A program made the position numbers and the translations under genes. From Idiomarina seosinensis_A (lineage in GTDB: Bacteria; Pseudomonadota; Gammaproteobacteria; Enterobacterales; Alteromonadaceae): DNA of 64,000 bases. Below the pieces are notes generated by a model. It did no database searches, was not told the origin of the DNA, and saw only the letters and a list, made by a program, of their open reading frames with translations. Each line of letters starts with the position of its first letter. The first letter of the stretch is position 1. Where the stretch lies: positions 2,356,001 to 2,420,000 of the forward strand of contig NZ_CP085211.1 of NCBI RefSeq assembly GCF_044797955.1. Direction: 5' to 3'. Positions 42,652-50,695 of the stretch are shown here, piece by piece.

Positions 42652-44397
42652 ATGAAAGAACAACTGGAACAGTTATTAGGTGATGCGATTGGTCAAATAA
42701 AAGCCGATGGTATCCTGCCAGCCGATCAGCCGGTAAAAATTCAGCTCGACCGCCCACGGGATAAGTCTCACGGTGACTTTGCCACCAATCTGGCACTGAT
42801 GCTGGCCAAGCCGGCCAAGGTAAATCCGCGACAGCTGGCCGAAGCCATCATTGCTGCGATTCCGCAAAATACCTTACTTGAAAAAACGGAAATAGCCGGC
42901 CCTGGCTTTATTAATTTTACCGTGGCTCAGGATCAGTTAAAAAACCAGCTACAGGAGATGTTTAACAGCACGCGCCTGGCAGTTCCTGAAGCCACCGATA
43001 AACGGACTATCGTCATTGATTATTCCTCGCCTAACCTGGCTAAGGAAATGCACGTTGGCCATTTGCGCTCGGCTATTATTGGTGATGCCGTGTCACGCGT
43101 CAGTGAGTTTCTTGGGCATACCGTCATTCGTCAGAATCATGTTGGCGACTGGGGAACTCAGTTTGGCATGCTGCTGGCTTACATGGAGCAGCTGGATAAT
43201 CAGACCGCAGATTATGAACTCAGTAACCTGGAAACCTTCTACAAAGCGGCTAAACAACGCTTTGACGAAAGCGAGCAGTTTGCAACCCGGGCCCGCGAGC
43301 TGGTTGTGCAGTTACAGTCAGGCGATGAATATTGCTTGCGTTTATGGAACCAATTTATTGAAGTATCACTCAGTCACTGTCAGGAAGTTTATGACCGTTT
43401 AGGGGTTAAGTTAACGCGTGATGACGTTATGGCTGAGAGCGCTTATAACGATCAGTTGCCGGTAGTTATCAAGCATCTGCGTGAGCAAAAGCTACTGGTC
43501 GAAGACCAGGGCGCGCAATGCGTATTTCTGGATGAGTTTAAAGGTAAAGAGGGCGATCCTCTGCCCGTCATCGTGCAGAAAAAGGGTGGCGGATATTTGT
43601 ATGCGACAACTGACTTAGCGGCTATCGAATATCGCCAGAAGCAACTCGGTGGTGATTACCTCATGTACTTCGTTGATGCCAGACAGGCGCTTCATTTTGA
43701 GCAAATCTTCACTCTGGCCCGCAAGGCCGGCTTTATCGAAGGTGACGACATTCGCACCGAGCATTTCGGTTTTGGAACCGTGATGGGGCGCGATGGCAGG
43801 CCCTATAAAAGTCGTGACGGCGGAGTAACCAAACTGGCCGACTTATTAGATGAGGCCGAGCGTCGTGCGTTAGTGTTGTTGCAGCAAAAAGACAGCGATT
43901 TGAGCGAACAGCAGCAACAGGACGTTGCCAAAGTTGTGGGTATCAGTTCAGTAAAATACGCCGACTTATCAAAAAACCGCACCAGCGATTATATTTTCGA
44001 CTGGGACCTTATGCTGACCTTTGAGGGCAATACGGCTCCCTATCTGTTGTATGCTTTTACCCGGGTAAACAGTATCTTTAACCGTTTAGGTGAAAAAGGC
44101 TTTGATGCCGGTACTGATTTTATTCTGGACGATGAGCGCGAAGTCGCGCTGGCTAATCAACTGGTCCGTTTTAATGAGGTTGTGCAGCAAGTTTATGATA
44201 AAGCGATGCCGCATTTCCTTTGTGGCTATCTGTTCGAGCTGGCCGGGCGGTTTTCCAGCTTTTACGAAGCTTGTCCGATCCTTAACCAACAGGACGATGC
44301 CGTGCGTAACAGCCGCCTGAAGCTGGCACGTCTGACCGCATCAACATTGGCGCAAGGGCTTGAGTTGTTGGGTATCCCGACCCTGGAGAAAATGTAA
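42652..44397 (+). CDS. argS: Arginyl-tRNA synthetase
   Basis: Class I synthetase that charges tRNA-Arg. The N-terminal domain contains LDRPRDKSHGDFATNLALML. The catalytic HIGH motif is present as HVGH in AKEMHVGHLRSAIIGD, and VGDWGTQFGML follows. The KMSK equivalent is degenerate, as often in ArgRS. The C-terminal DALR anticodon-binding domain contains NRTSDYIFDWDLMLTFEGNT and ends at 581 aa. ftsN starts four bases after it, a tight pairing also seen in relatives. Confidence 0.96.
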   Translation: MKEQLEQLLGDAIGQIKADGILPADQPVKIQLDRPRDKSHGDFATNLALMLAKPAKVNPRQLAEAIIAAIPQNTLLEKTEIAGPGFINFTVAQDQLKNQLQEMFNSTRLAVPEATDKRTIVIDYSSPNLAKEMHVGHLRSAIIGDAVSRVSEFLGHTVIRQNHVGDWGTQFGMLLAYMEQLDNQTADYELSNLETFYKAAKQRFDESEQFATRARELVVQLQSGDEYCLRLWNQFIEVSLSHCQEVYDRLGVKLTRDDVMAESAYNDQLPVVIKHLREQKLLVEDQGAQCVFLDEFKGKEGDPLPVIVQKKGGGYLYATTDLAAIEYRQKQLGGDYLMYFVDARQALHFEQIFTLARKAGFIEGDDIRTEHFGFGTVMGRDGRPYKSRDGGVTKLADLLDEAERRALVLLQQKDSDLSEQQQQDVAKVVGISSVKYADLSKNRTSDYIFDWDLMLTFEGNTAPYLLYAFTRVNSIFNRLGEKGFDAGTDFILDDEREVALANQLVRFNEVVQQVYDKAMPHFLCGYLFELAGRFSSFYEACPILNQQDDAVRNSRLKLARLTASTLAQGLELLGIPTLEKM

Positions 44398-44401
44398 ATT
44401 C

Positions 44402-44965
44402 ATGGATTACGCCAATCGGTCGCCGAAAAAGCAACCAAAGAAAGGGGCCGCGAAAAAAAGCCGAAAAGGCCAGCCCCGGGGGGCCAGTAATCGGCAGCAG
44501 CAGCCTGTGCCCTGGCTGATCATCGTTATCGCGGTCGCCTTAATCGGTGCTTTTACCTACGGTTTAGTCGCTATCAGTGGTAGTTCGGATAAGGTTGCAG
44601 AGCAAACGGTTGTGCAGCCGCCCCCGAAGGATTTGCTGCCGGAAAAGCCCAAAGAACAATGGCAGTACATTGACGAGCTGGAAGCAAAACAGGTAGAAGT
44701 TGATGTGCCGGAGCGAGAAGCAGGGCCGCCTAAGCTAATGCAATGTGGCTCATTCCGCCAGCGTAACGATGCGGAACGTTTAAAAGCGCAAATTGCCATG
44801 GTCGGCCTGGAAAGTCAGGTGCGCGCGACCGAGGGCACTAACGGCCTCTGGTACCGGGTCGTATTAGGTCCGTTTGCGACCAAACGCGACGCAGAGCGTG
44901 ACCGGCACAAATTGCAGCGTGCAAACATTCACGGCTGTGCAATCTGGAACTGGAATTTAGATTAA
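44402..44965 (+). CDS. ftsN: Divisome SPOR protein FtsN
   Basis: Bitopic inner-membrane protein that triggers septal peptidoglycan synthesis. From ATG 44402 it is 187 aa: a basic cytoplasmic N-terminus (MDYANRSPKKQPKKG), one membrane helix (WLIIVIAVALIGAFTYGLVA, about 38-57), a short periplasmic linker and a C-terminal SPOR domain (LMQCGSFRQRNDAERLKAQI to GCAIWNW). It is shorter than E. coli FtsN (319 aa), mainly in the linker. The location before hslVU is as in E. coli. Confidence 0.9.
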   Translation: MDYANRSPKKQPKKGAAKKSRKGQPRGASNRQQQPVPWLIIVIAVALIGAFTYGLVAISGSSDKVAEQTVVQPPPKDLLPEKPKEQWQYIDELEAKQVEVDVPEREAGPPKLMQCGSFRQRNDAERLKAQIAMVGLESQVRATEGTNGLWYRVVLGPFATKRDAERDRHKLQRANIHGCAIWNWNLD

Positions 44966-44971
44966 CCCAAC

Positions 44972-45000
44972 CTTGAAATCCTGCCTCAGGACCCTCACAT
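44972..45000 (+). promoter_or_regulatory. Heat-shock (sigma-32) promoter of hslVU
   Basis: CTTGAAA at 44972-44978 is a perfect sigma-32 -35 element. After a 13-base spacer comes CCCTCACAT at 44992-45000, a fair match to the CCCCATNT -10. It directly follows the ftsN stop. Confidence 0.7.
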
Positions 45001-45013
45001 GTTCATCATTGAT

Positions 45014-45028
45014 GTCGTTGCAAACGAC
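45014..45028 (+). promoter_or_regulatory. Hairpin in the hslV leader
   Basis: GTCGTT and AACGAC pair around a GCA loop in the leader between the promoter and the hslV start. In E. coli an inverted repeat in the hslVU leader stabilises the message, so this may be its counterpart. Confidence 0.5.
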
Positions 45029-45054
45029 GCATGACAACTAGAGAGGGTTAGATT

Positions 45055-45600
45055 TTGACTACGATAGTATCAGTTCGCCGCGGTGACAAAGTGGTGATTG
45101 GCGGTGACGGTCAGGTGTCACTGGGCAACACAGTAATGAAATCTAATGCACGGAAAGTACGCCGCCTGTATCACGATCAGGTACTAGCCGGTTTTGCAGG
45201 CGGCACTGCTGATGCCTTTACTTTGTTTGAACGCTTTGAGTCAAAGTTAGAACAGCATCAGGGCAACTTGCTCCGTGCCGCCGTAGAGCTGGCAAAAGAC
45301 TGGCGAACAGATCGTGCACTTAGGCGGCTAGAGGCGTTATTAGCCGTTGCCGATAAGGAAACCTCGCTAATCATTACCGGTAACGGTGATGTGGTGCAAC
45401 CCGAAAACGATCTGATTGCCATTGGCTCAGGCGGACCTTATGCACAATCTGCAGCAACCGCATTGCTGGAAAACACCGAACTTGAAGCCCGGGATATTGT
45501 TGAAAAAGCATTAGCGATAGCCGGCGACATCTGTGTGTATACCAACAGCACCAAGACCATCGAAGAGCAGCAGTCCATTGCTGGCGACAAAGACAAATAA
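45055..45600 (+). CDS. hslV: HslV protease subunit
   Basis: Peptidase subunit of the HslUV ATP-dependent protease, a dodecamer related to proteasome beta subunits. Translation starts at TTG 45055 (AGAGGG upstream), so that after removal of the initiator the N-terminal Thr is the nucleophile: TTIVSVRRGDKVVIGGDGQV. GFAGGTADAFTLFERFE is also diagnostic. 181 aa. The gene is 21 bases upstream of hslU. Confidence 0.95.
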   Translation: MTTIVSVRRGDKVVIGGDGQVSLGNTVMKSNARKVRRLYHDQVLAGFAGGTADAFTLFERFESKLEQHQGNLLRAAVELAKDWRTDRALRRLEALLAVADKETSLIITGNGDVVQPENDLIAIGSGGPYAQSAATALLENTELEARDIVEKALAIAGDICVYTNSTKTIEEQQSIAGDKDK

Positions 45601-45621
45601 ACAATAGGGGAAAGTAAAACG

Positions 45622-46977
45622 ATGTCTGATATGACCCCGAGAGAAATCGTTGACGAATTAAACCGGCACATCATCGGTCAGGATAAAGCCAAGCGTGCAG
45701 TCGCTGTGGCGTTGCGTAATCGCTGGCGCCGGATGCAGCTGGATGACGAGTTACGGCAAGAAGTGACGCCTAAAAATATCCTGATGATCGGCCCCACGGG
45801 TGTGGGTAAAACCGAAATTGCCCGGCGGCTGGCAAAATTGGCGAATGCTCCCTTCATTAAAGTGGAGGCGACCAAATTTACTGAAGTGGGTTACGTCGGT
45901 AAAGAAATTGAGTCAATTATAAAAGATTTAACCGACGTAGCGGTTAAACAAAAGCGTGAAGAGATGATGCAAAAAGTGCGCTTCCGTGCCGAAGAAGCTG
46001 CTGAAGATCGCATCCTGGACGTGTTATTGCCCCCGGCACGCCAAAGCTCCTCTGGCTGGGCCGATCAACAGCAGGCAAGCAACGAGCCGGCTGAAGATAA
46101 ACGCAAGTCACGGCAGGTGTTTCGTAAAAAGCTGCGCGAGGGCCAGCTGGACGATAAAGAGATTGAAATTGATTTAGCTATGCCGCAAATGGGAGTCGAA
46201 ATTATGGCTCCTCCTGGTATGGAAGAAATGACATCGCAGTTGCAAAACATGTTTCAGAGCATGGGTAATGATAAAACCAAACAACGCAAAATGAAAATTA
46301 AAGATGCGTTCAAGCAACTGATCGACGAAGAAGCGGCTAAATTGCTGAACCCTGACGAAGTAAAAGAAGCAGCGATTAACTCGGTCGAACAGAACGGTAT
46401 AGTGTTTCTGGACGAAGTAGATAAAATCTGTAAACGCGGTGATACTTCAGGTCCTGATGTTTCTCGCGAAGGTGTGCAACGGGACTTATTGCCGCTGGTT
46501 GAAGGTACCACAGTGAATACTAAGCACGGCATGATCCGAACGGACCATATCTTGTTTATTGCCTCTGGTGCATTTCAGATGAGCAAACCCTCGGATTTAA
46601 TACCTGAGCTACAGGGCAGGCTGCCGATCCGGGTCGAGCTGGACGCACTGACCAGTCATGATTTCGTACGGATATTAACAGAGCCAAGTGCCTCGTTGAC
46701 TACCCAGTATCGGGCATTACTGAACACTGAGGGTGTTACCGTTGGGTTTACTGACGATGGTATTCAGCGGATTGCTGAAATTGCTTTCCACGTTAACGAA
46801 ACCACCGAGAATATTGGTGCCCGCCGCCTGCATACGGTGCTGGAGCGTTTAATGGAAGAAGTTTCGTTTCACGCCACGGACCACAGCGGTGACACCATTG
46901 AGGTTAACGCCCAGTACGTTGATAAGCATATTGGCGAGCTGTCGAAAGATGAGGACCTTAGCCGCTTTATTTTATAA
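45622..46977 (+). CDS. hslU: HslU ATPase subunit
   Basis: AAA+ unfoldase that feeds proteins into HslV. Opening MTPREIVDELNRHIIGQDKA; Walker A is GPTGVGKTEIARRLA; Walker B is IVFLDEVDKI; the I-domain (about 110-240) interrupts the ATPase. The C-terminal EDLSRFIL tail docks into HslV. At 451 aa it is slightly longer than E. coli HslU because of the I-domain. Confidence 0.96.
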   Translation: MSDMTPREIVDELNRHIIGQDKAKRAVAVALRNRWRRMQLDDELRQEVTPKNILMIGPTGVGKTEIARRLAKLANAPFIKVEATKFTEVGYVGKEIESIIKDLTDVAVKQKREEMMQKVRFRAEEAAEDRILDVLLPPARQSSSGWADQQQASNEPAEDKRKSRQVFRKKLREGQLDDKEIEIDLAMPQMGVEIMAPPGMEEMTSQLQNMFQSMGNDKTKQRKMKIKDAFKQLIDEEAAKLLNPDEVKEAAINSVEQNGIVFLDEVDKICKRGDTSGPDVSREGVQRDLLPLVEGTTVNTKHGMIRTDHILFIASGAFQMSKPSDLIPELQGRLPIRVELDALTSHDFVRILTEPSASLTTQYRALLNTEGVTVGFTDDGIQRIAEIAFHVNETTENIGARRLHTVLERLMEEVSFHATDHSGDTIEVNAQYVDKHIGELSKDEDLSRFIL

Positions 46978-46992
46978 CGCCTCATATCAGCA

Positions 46993-47031
46993 CTCAGCCG
47001 TTACCCGCCCCTGGTTAACGGCTGAGATTTT
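46993..47031 (+). terminator. Terminator after hslU
   Basis: CTCAGCCGTTA pairs with TAACGGCTGAG over a 12-base loop and is followed by ATTTT. It separates hslVU from rraA. Confidence 0.75.
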
Positions 47032-47134
47032 GCCTGTCCGGCTTTAATTGAGGACAATCACGGATTTCGGTTTTTGAATTGCCGAAACAGCGTTATACTG
47101 CCAGACAGATACCTCCTACTGTGTGGAAAAAACC

Positions 47135-47620
47135 ATGGAATATAATACCTCTGAATTGTGCGATCTTTATCCGGACATGGTCGACGTTGTCGAGCCAATG
47201 TTTGTCAATTACGGTGGACGAACTTCCTTTGGTGGTCAGTTAATCGTAATCAAAACTTACGAAGATAAAGGCCTGATCGAAGAAACACTGAAGCAGGATG
47301 GCGGCGGTAAGGTGTTATTAGTTGATGGCGGTGGCTCAAGCCGTCGCGCAATTGTTGATTTATCGATTGCTGAACAGGCGATGGATAACGACTGGGAAGG
47401 GATCATCTGCTACGGCTCGGTGCGCGATGTTGACGCCCTTGAAGAGCTGGATATTGGCATTCTGGCGGTTGCTTCTATTCCTGTTTCGGCCCCAAGTGAA
47501 GGTACCGGAGAGCTTGATCTTCCGGTTAATTTTGGCGGCGTAACCTTCCTGCCGGAAGACCATATCTACGCCGACAGTACCGGTGTTATCCTGTCGCCAG
47601 AGCCACTTGATATCGAATAA
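47135..47620 (+). CDS. rraA: Regulator of ribonuclease E activity RraA
   Basis: Trimeric protein that binds RNase E and inhibits mRNA decay. It begins MEYNTSELCDLYPDMVDVVE at ATG 47135, giving 161 aa, the same length as in E. coli. An upstream GTG (47123) is in frame but unneeded. Also present are NYGGRTSFGGQLIVIKTYED and VDGGGSSRRAIVD. Its stop codon shares a base with the hutG start (TAATG), suggesting coupled translation. Confidence 0.95.
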   Translation: MEYNTSELCDLYPDMVDVVEPMFVNYGGRTSFGGQLIVIKTYEDKGLIEETLKQDGGGKVLLVDGGGSSRRAIVDLSIAEQAMDNDWEGIICYGSVRDVDALEELDIGILAVASIPVSAPSEGTGELDLPVNFGGVTFLPEDHIYADSTGVILSPEPLDIE

Positions 47621-48666
47621 TGAGTACAGTGTCTTACTTGCGGCGGGTCGATCCGAGCCGCTGGGTTAAAGAACGCGAGCATGAGACAAAAGTAGGTCAG
47701 GCCATACGCTGCCTGGATGCCGGAGGCTCTTATACGGACAGTCTGGCGGCGGCCTGGCACGAGGGTCAACGTGTTGCTATTGTCGGCGTACCCGAGAGCA
47801 TCGGCGTAAAAGGCAACTTAGGCAGGCCAGGTGCCGAAGGTGGCTGGCAGGCGTTTTTGCAAAGCTTTCTGAATTTGCAAAAGACCGGGCTGGTATCCAG
47901 TCATGAATTATTGTTAGTAGGAGCGGTTGATTGTTCCGACTTAACAGCCCAGTGTGAGCTACTTGACGCTGCCGATAAACACCAGCTAACGGATATCCGG
48001 CGACTGTGTTCGCAATTGGATGCGCGGGTGGTTCAGGTAGTTGAACCACTGTTCCAACAAGGTTTTGATGTCATCTTAATCGGTGGCGGACACAACAATT
48101 CCTACCCCTTGTTAAAAGCCTTGCAGCAAAGCTACCAGCGACCTGTTGGCGCAGTAAACCTCGATCCTCACGCAGACTTTCGTGCGACAGAAGGTCGCCA
48201 TAGCGGAAACGGTTTTAGTTACGCTTATATGGAAGGGATTCTTGAGTTTTACCACATTGTTGGATTGCACCCGGCTAAAAACTCGGCCAGCAGTCTGCGG
48301 CAGTTGAATGATGCCGGCATGCGCTATCATTCTCTCCATCGTTTATTTGAGCGTCCGTTTGCCGCGGTAATGGATGAAGTTGCTGCAAAGGCTGATTCAT
48401 GGCAGTGCCCTTTAGGAATTGAGTTAGATGTTGATGCTTTAACCGGTATTCCGGCCAGCGCTGTTAATTACACTGGACTGTCGCTGGCACAAGGCTTTCA
48501 ATTTATTAAACGTCTGGCAGAAGTAAAAGATGCGCGCTACGTGCATTTAGCTGAGGCGGCTCCGGCACTGAGTAGTGCCGGTTTTGAGGAAGGTTTAAAA
48601 CAAGTGGGTCAGGTATTAACCGAGCTGGCTACTGCCTATCTGCATGGCCGTGAACGTCGCCGTTAA
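47620..48666 (+). CDS. hutG: Formimidoylglutamase (ureohydrolase family)
   Basis: Hydrolyses N-formimidoylglutamate to glutamate and formamide, last step of one histidine degradation route. It is an arginase-fold enzyme of 348 aa with dimanganese motifs GGGHNNSYP, NLDPHADFRATEG and GIELDVDAL. The middle Asp-His-Asp pattern and location next to hut genes favour formimidoylglutamase over arginase or agmatinase. The gene overlaps rraA by one base and the convergent hutI by 38 bases. Confidence 0.87.
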   Translation: MSTVSYLRRVDPSRWVKEREHETKVGQAIRCLDAGGSYTDSLAAAWHEGQRVAIVGVPESIGVKGNLGRPGAEGGWQAFLQSFLNLQKTGLVSSHELLLVGAVDCSDLTAQCELLDAADKHQLTDIRRLCSQLDARVVQVVEPLFQQGFDVILIGGGHNNSYPLLKALQQSYQRPVGAVNLDPHADFRATEGRHSGNGFSYAYMEGILEFYHIVGLHPAKNSASSLRQLNDAGMRYHSLHRLFERPFAAVMDEVAAKADSWQCPLGIELDVDALTGIPASAVNYTGLSLAQGFQFIKRLAEVKDARYVHLAEAAPALSSAGFEEGLKQVGQVLTELATAYLHGRERRR

Positions 48667-49849
48667 GCCATAGTTTTGACAATGGGTTAACGCCAAACTG
48701 ATAACTCAGTTCAGCCGGGTCCTTTACATCCCAAAGTGCAAGGTTGGCCTGCATACCAGTTTTCACCTGCCCCAGACGTTTGCTTAGCCCAAGCGCTTTG
48801 GCGGCATTAATGGTGACACCCCTTAAGCACTCTTCAGGTGTCAGCCGGAACAAGGTGGCGCCCATTTGTAACATCAGGGGTAAATTGTGAATCGGTGATG
48901 AACCTGGGTTAGCATCCGTGGCCAGGGCAATAGGTACGCCATAGCGCCTGAGCAACTCTACGGGGGGAACCTGAGTATCGCGCAAAAAATAAAACGCACC
49001 GGGTAACAGCACCGCAACGGTGCCATTTTCCGCCATCGCTTTAACCCCTGATTCATCAAGCTGTTCCAGGTGATCGGCAGATAAAGCCTGAAAACGAGCG
49101 GCCAAAGCCGTGCCCTGCTGGTTGGTTATCTGCTCTGCATGCAGCTTTACCGGCAGCTTAAGCTGTTGTGCCGCTTTGAAAACTCGCTCAGTCTGTTCCA
49201 CTGAAAAGCCGATAGACTCACAAAAAGCGTCCACGGCATCGACCAGGCCTTCTTCGGCGAGCGTGGGTAATATGTTGTTAACTATCTCGTCAATGTAGCC
49301 GTCGGCATTACCTTCAAACTCAGGTGGAATCGCGTGCGCGGCTAGTAAGGTAGTGGTAACCGTTAATGGCAACCGCTGGCCCAGCTCGCGGGCCACTTGA
49401 AGCTGCTTTCGTTCAGTCTGCAGCTCAAGACCATAGCCGGATTTGATCTCCAGCGCCCCGACACCTTGCTCGAGTAGTGCATGAGCCCGCTGTTCGGCCA
49501 GCTGTAGCAAGTGTTCAAAACTGGCTGCCCGGGTTGCTTTGACGGTCGTAGCGATGCCGCCGCCGGCCCTGGCAATATCGGCGTAACTTGCACCGTGCAG
49601 GCGCTGGGCAAACTCGGCGGCCCGCGAGCCGGCCCAGACCAGATGAGTATGACAGTCAATTAACGCCGGAGTCAGCAACTGCCCGTGTCCGTCAATCAAC
49701 TCGGCGGGCGCCGAGACCGGCGCTTCTGAAGCCGGCCCAGCCCAGTAAATCCGGTCATTTTCGATAATCACAACGGCGTCAGCAATAATACCGTAGCCGG
49801 TTTCTTCGGCGGCCATTGTCGCTAACTGAATATTCTCGATTCGTTGCAT
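48629..49849 (-). CDS. hutI: Imidazolonepropionase
   Basis: Opens the imidazolone ring to N-formimidoyl-glutamate, third step of histidine degradation. Amidohydrolase fold of 406 aa with metal motif LIDCHTHLVWAGSRAAEF and later KLHAEQITNQQG, SADHLEQLDE and ALATDANPGSSP. It is divergent from hutC with an operator between. Its 3' end overlaps hutG on the opposite strand by 38 bases. Confidence 0.95.
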   Translation of the reverse strand: MQRIENIQLATMAAEETGYGIIADAVVIIENDRIYWAGPASEAPVSAPAELIDGHGQLLTPALIDCHTHLVWAGSRAAEFAQRLHGASYADIARAGGGIATTVKATRAASFEHLLQLAEQRAHALLEQGVGALEIKSGYGLELQTERKQLQVARELGQRLPLTVTTTLLAAHAIPPEFEGNADGYIDEIVNNILPTLAEEGLVDAVDAFCESIGFSVEQTERVFKAAQQLKLPVKLHAEQITNQQGTALAARFQALSADHLEQLDESGVKAMAENGTVAVLLPGAFYFLRDTQVPPVELLRRYGVPIALATDANPGSSPIHNLPLMLQMGATLFRLTPEECLRGVTINAAKALGLSKRLGQVKTGMQANLALWDVKDPAELSYQFGVNPLSKLWLNGDVHGHADRQ

Positions 49850-49901
49850 AGCTAAAACCTGTTAAATGTTCTGCTAGCCAGCATAGCAATGCCCTGCGAT
49901 C

Positions 49902-49913
49902 TTGTATAGACAA
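49902..49913. promoter_or_regulatory. HutC operator candidate
   Basis: TTGTATAGACAA is an almost perfect palindrome (TTGT...ACAA) close to the HutC-type operator known from pseudomonads and enterobacteria (TTGTATxTACAA). It lies midway between the divergent hutI and hutC starts. Confidence 0.65.
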
Positions 49914-49959
49914 TTGCTTTAATCTACACTGAGTGAAATTGCTCAGTGGAGAATTATCC

Positions 49960-50679
49960 GTGGCTAAATTTTCGAGTATCAAACAACACCTTTACCAAAA
50001 AATCGAATCCGGCGAATGGCCCGAGAATCATCCGGTGAGTTCTGAAAATGCCCTTGCACAGCAATTTTCGGTCAGTCGAATGACGGCGCGCCGGGCGCTA
50101 CAGGAACTTGCTGATGAAGGCCTGGTGGTACGCACTCAGGGTGCCGGTACCTTTGTTGCGCCAATTAAATCACAAACCTCTTTTATGGCAATTCGCAATA
50201 TCGCCGATGAAATTCGGGCCCGGGGCCATGACTACCAGGCTCAGGTTCACACTTTACGCGAGCAACAGGCGTCCAGTCAGATTGCTGATGCGCTGGGGCT
50301 CTTGCCCGGTGATACGGTGTCACATTCTTTGATCACGCACTTTGAAAACGATATTCCGGTTCAGTGTGAGGAACGTTACGTTAATCCGCAATTGGTTCCT
50401 GACTATCTTAAACAGGATTTCACTACGATAACACCGCATGAATACCTCTGCATGGTCACGCCATTAACCGAAGCCAGTCACCAAATTGAGGCAGTTATGC
50501 CCAGTGCCGCCACCTGCCAGTTACTGAGTATCGAGCGAAGCGAGCCCTGCTTACGAATTGTGCGCCGTACCTGGAGTGCCGGAGGCATCGTCAGCTATGC
50601 GGTTCTGACCCACCCCGGCTCGCGCTTTAAGTTGGGTGGGCACTTACATTTTACTAATACGTCTGGCCCGTCGGAATAA
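49960..50679 (+). CDS. hutC: Histidine utilisation repressor HutC
   Basis: GntR-family repressor that responds to urocanate. The winged helix is NALAQQFSVSRMTARRALQE, followed by LVVRTQGAGTFVA, and the C-terminal UTRA domain includes NDIPVQCEERYVNPQLVPDY. I choose GTG 49960 as start because GGAG lies eight bases before it. An upstream in-frame GTG at 49933 would add nine residues. 239 aa. First gene of hutC-hutU-hutH and probably autoregulated. Confidence 0.92.
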   Translation: MAKFSSIKQHLYQKIESGEWPENHPVSSENALAQQFSVSRMTARRALQELADEGLVVRTQGAGTFVAPIKSQTSFMAIRNIADEIRARGHDYQAQVHTLREQQASSQIADALGLLPGDTVSHSLITHFENDIPVQCEERYVNPQLVPDYLKQDFTTITPHEYLCMVTPLTEASHQIEAVMPSAATCQLLSIERSEPCLRIVRRTWSAGGIVSYAVLTHPGSRFKLGGHLHFTNTSGPSE

Positions 50680-50695
50680 ATTTTAGGAGAGACTA

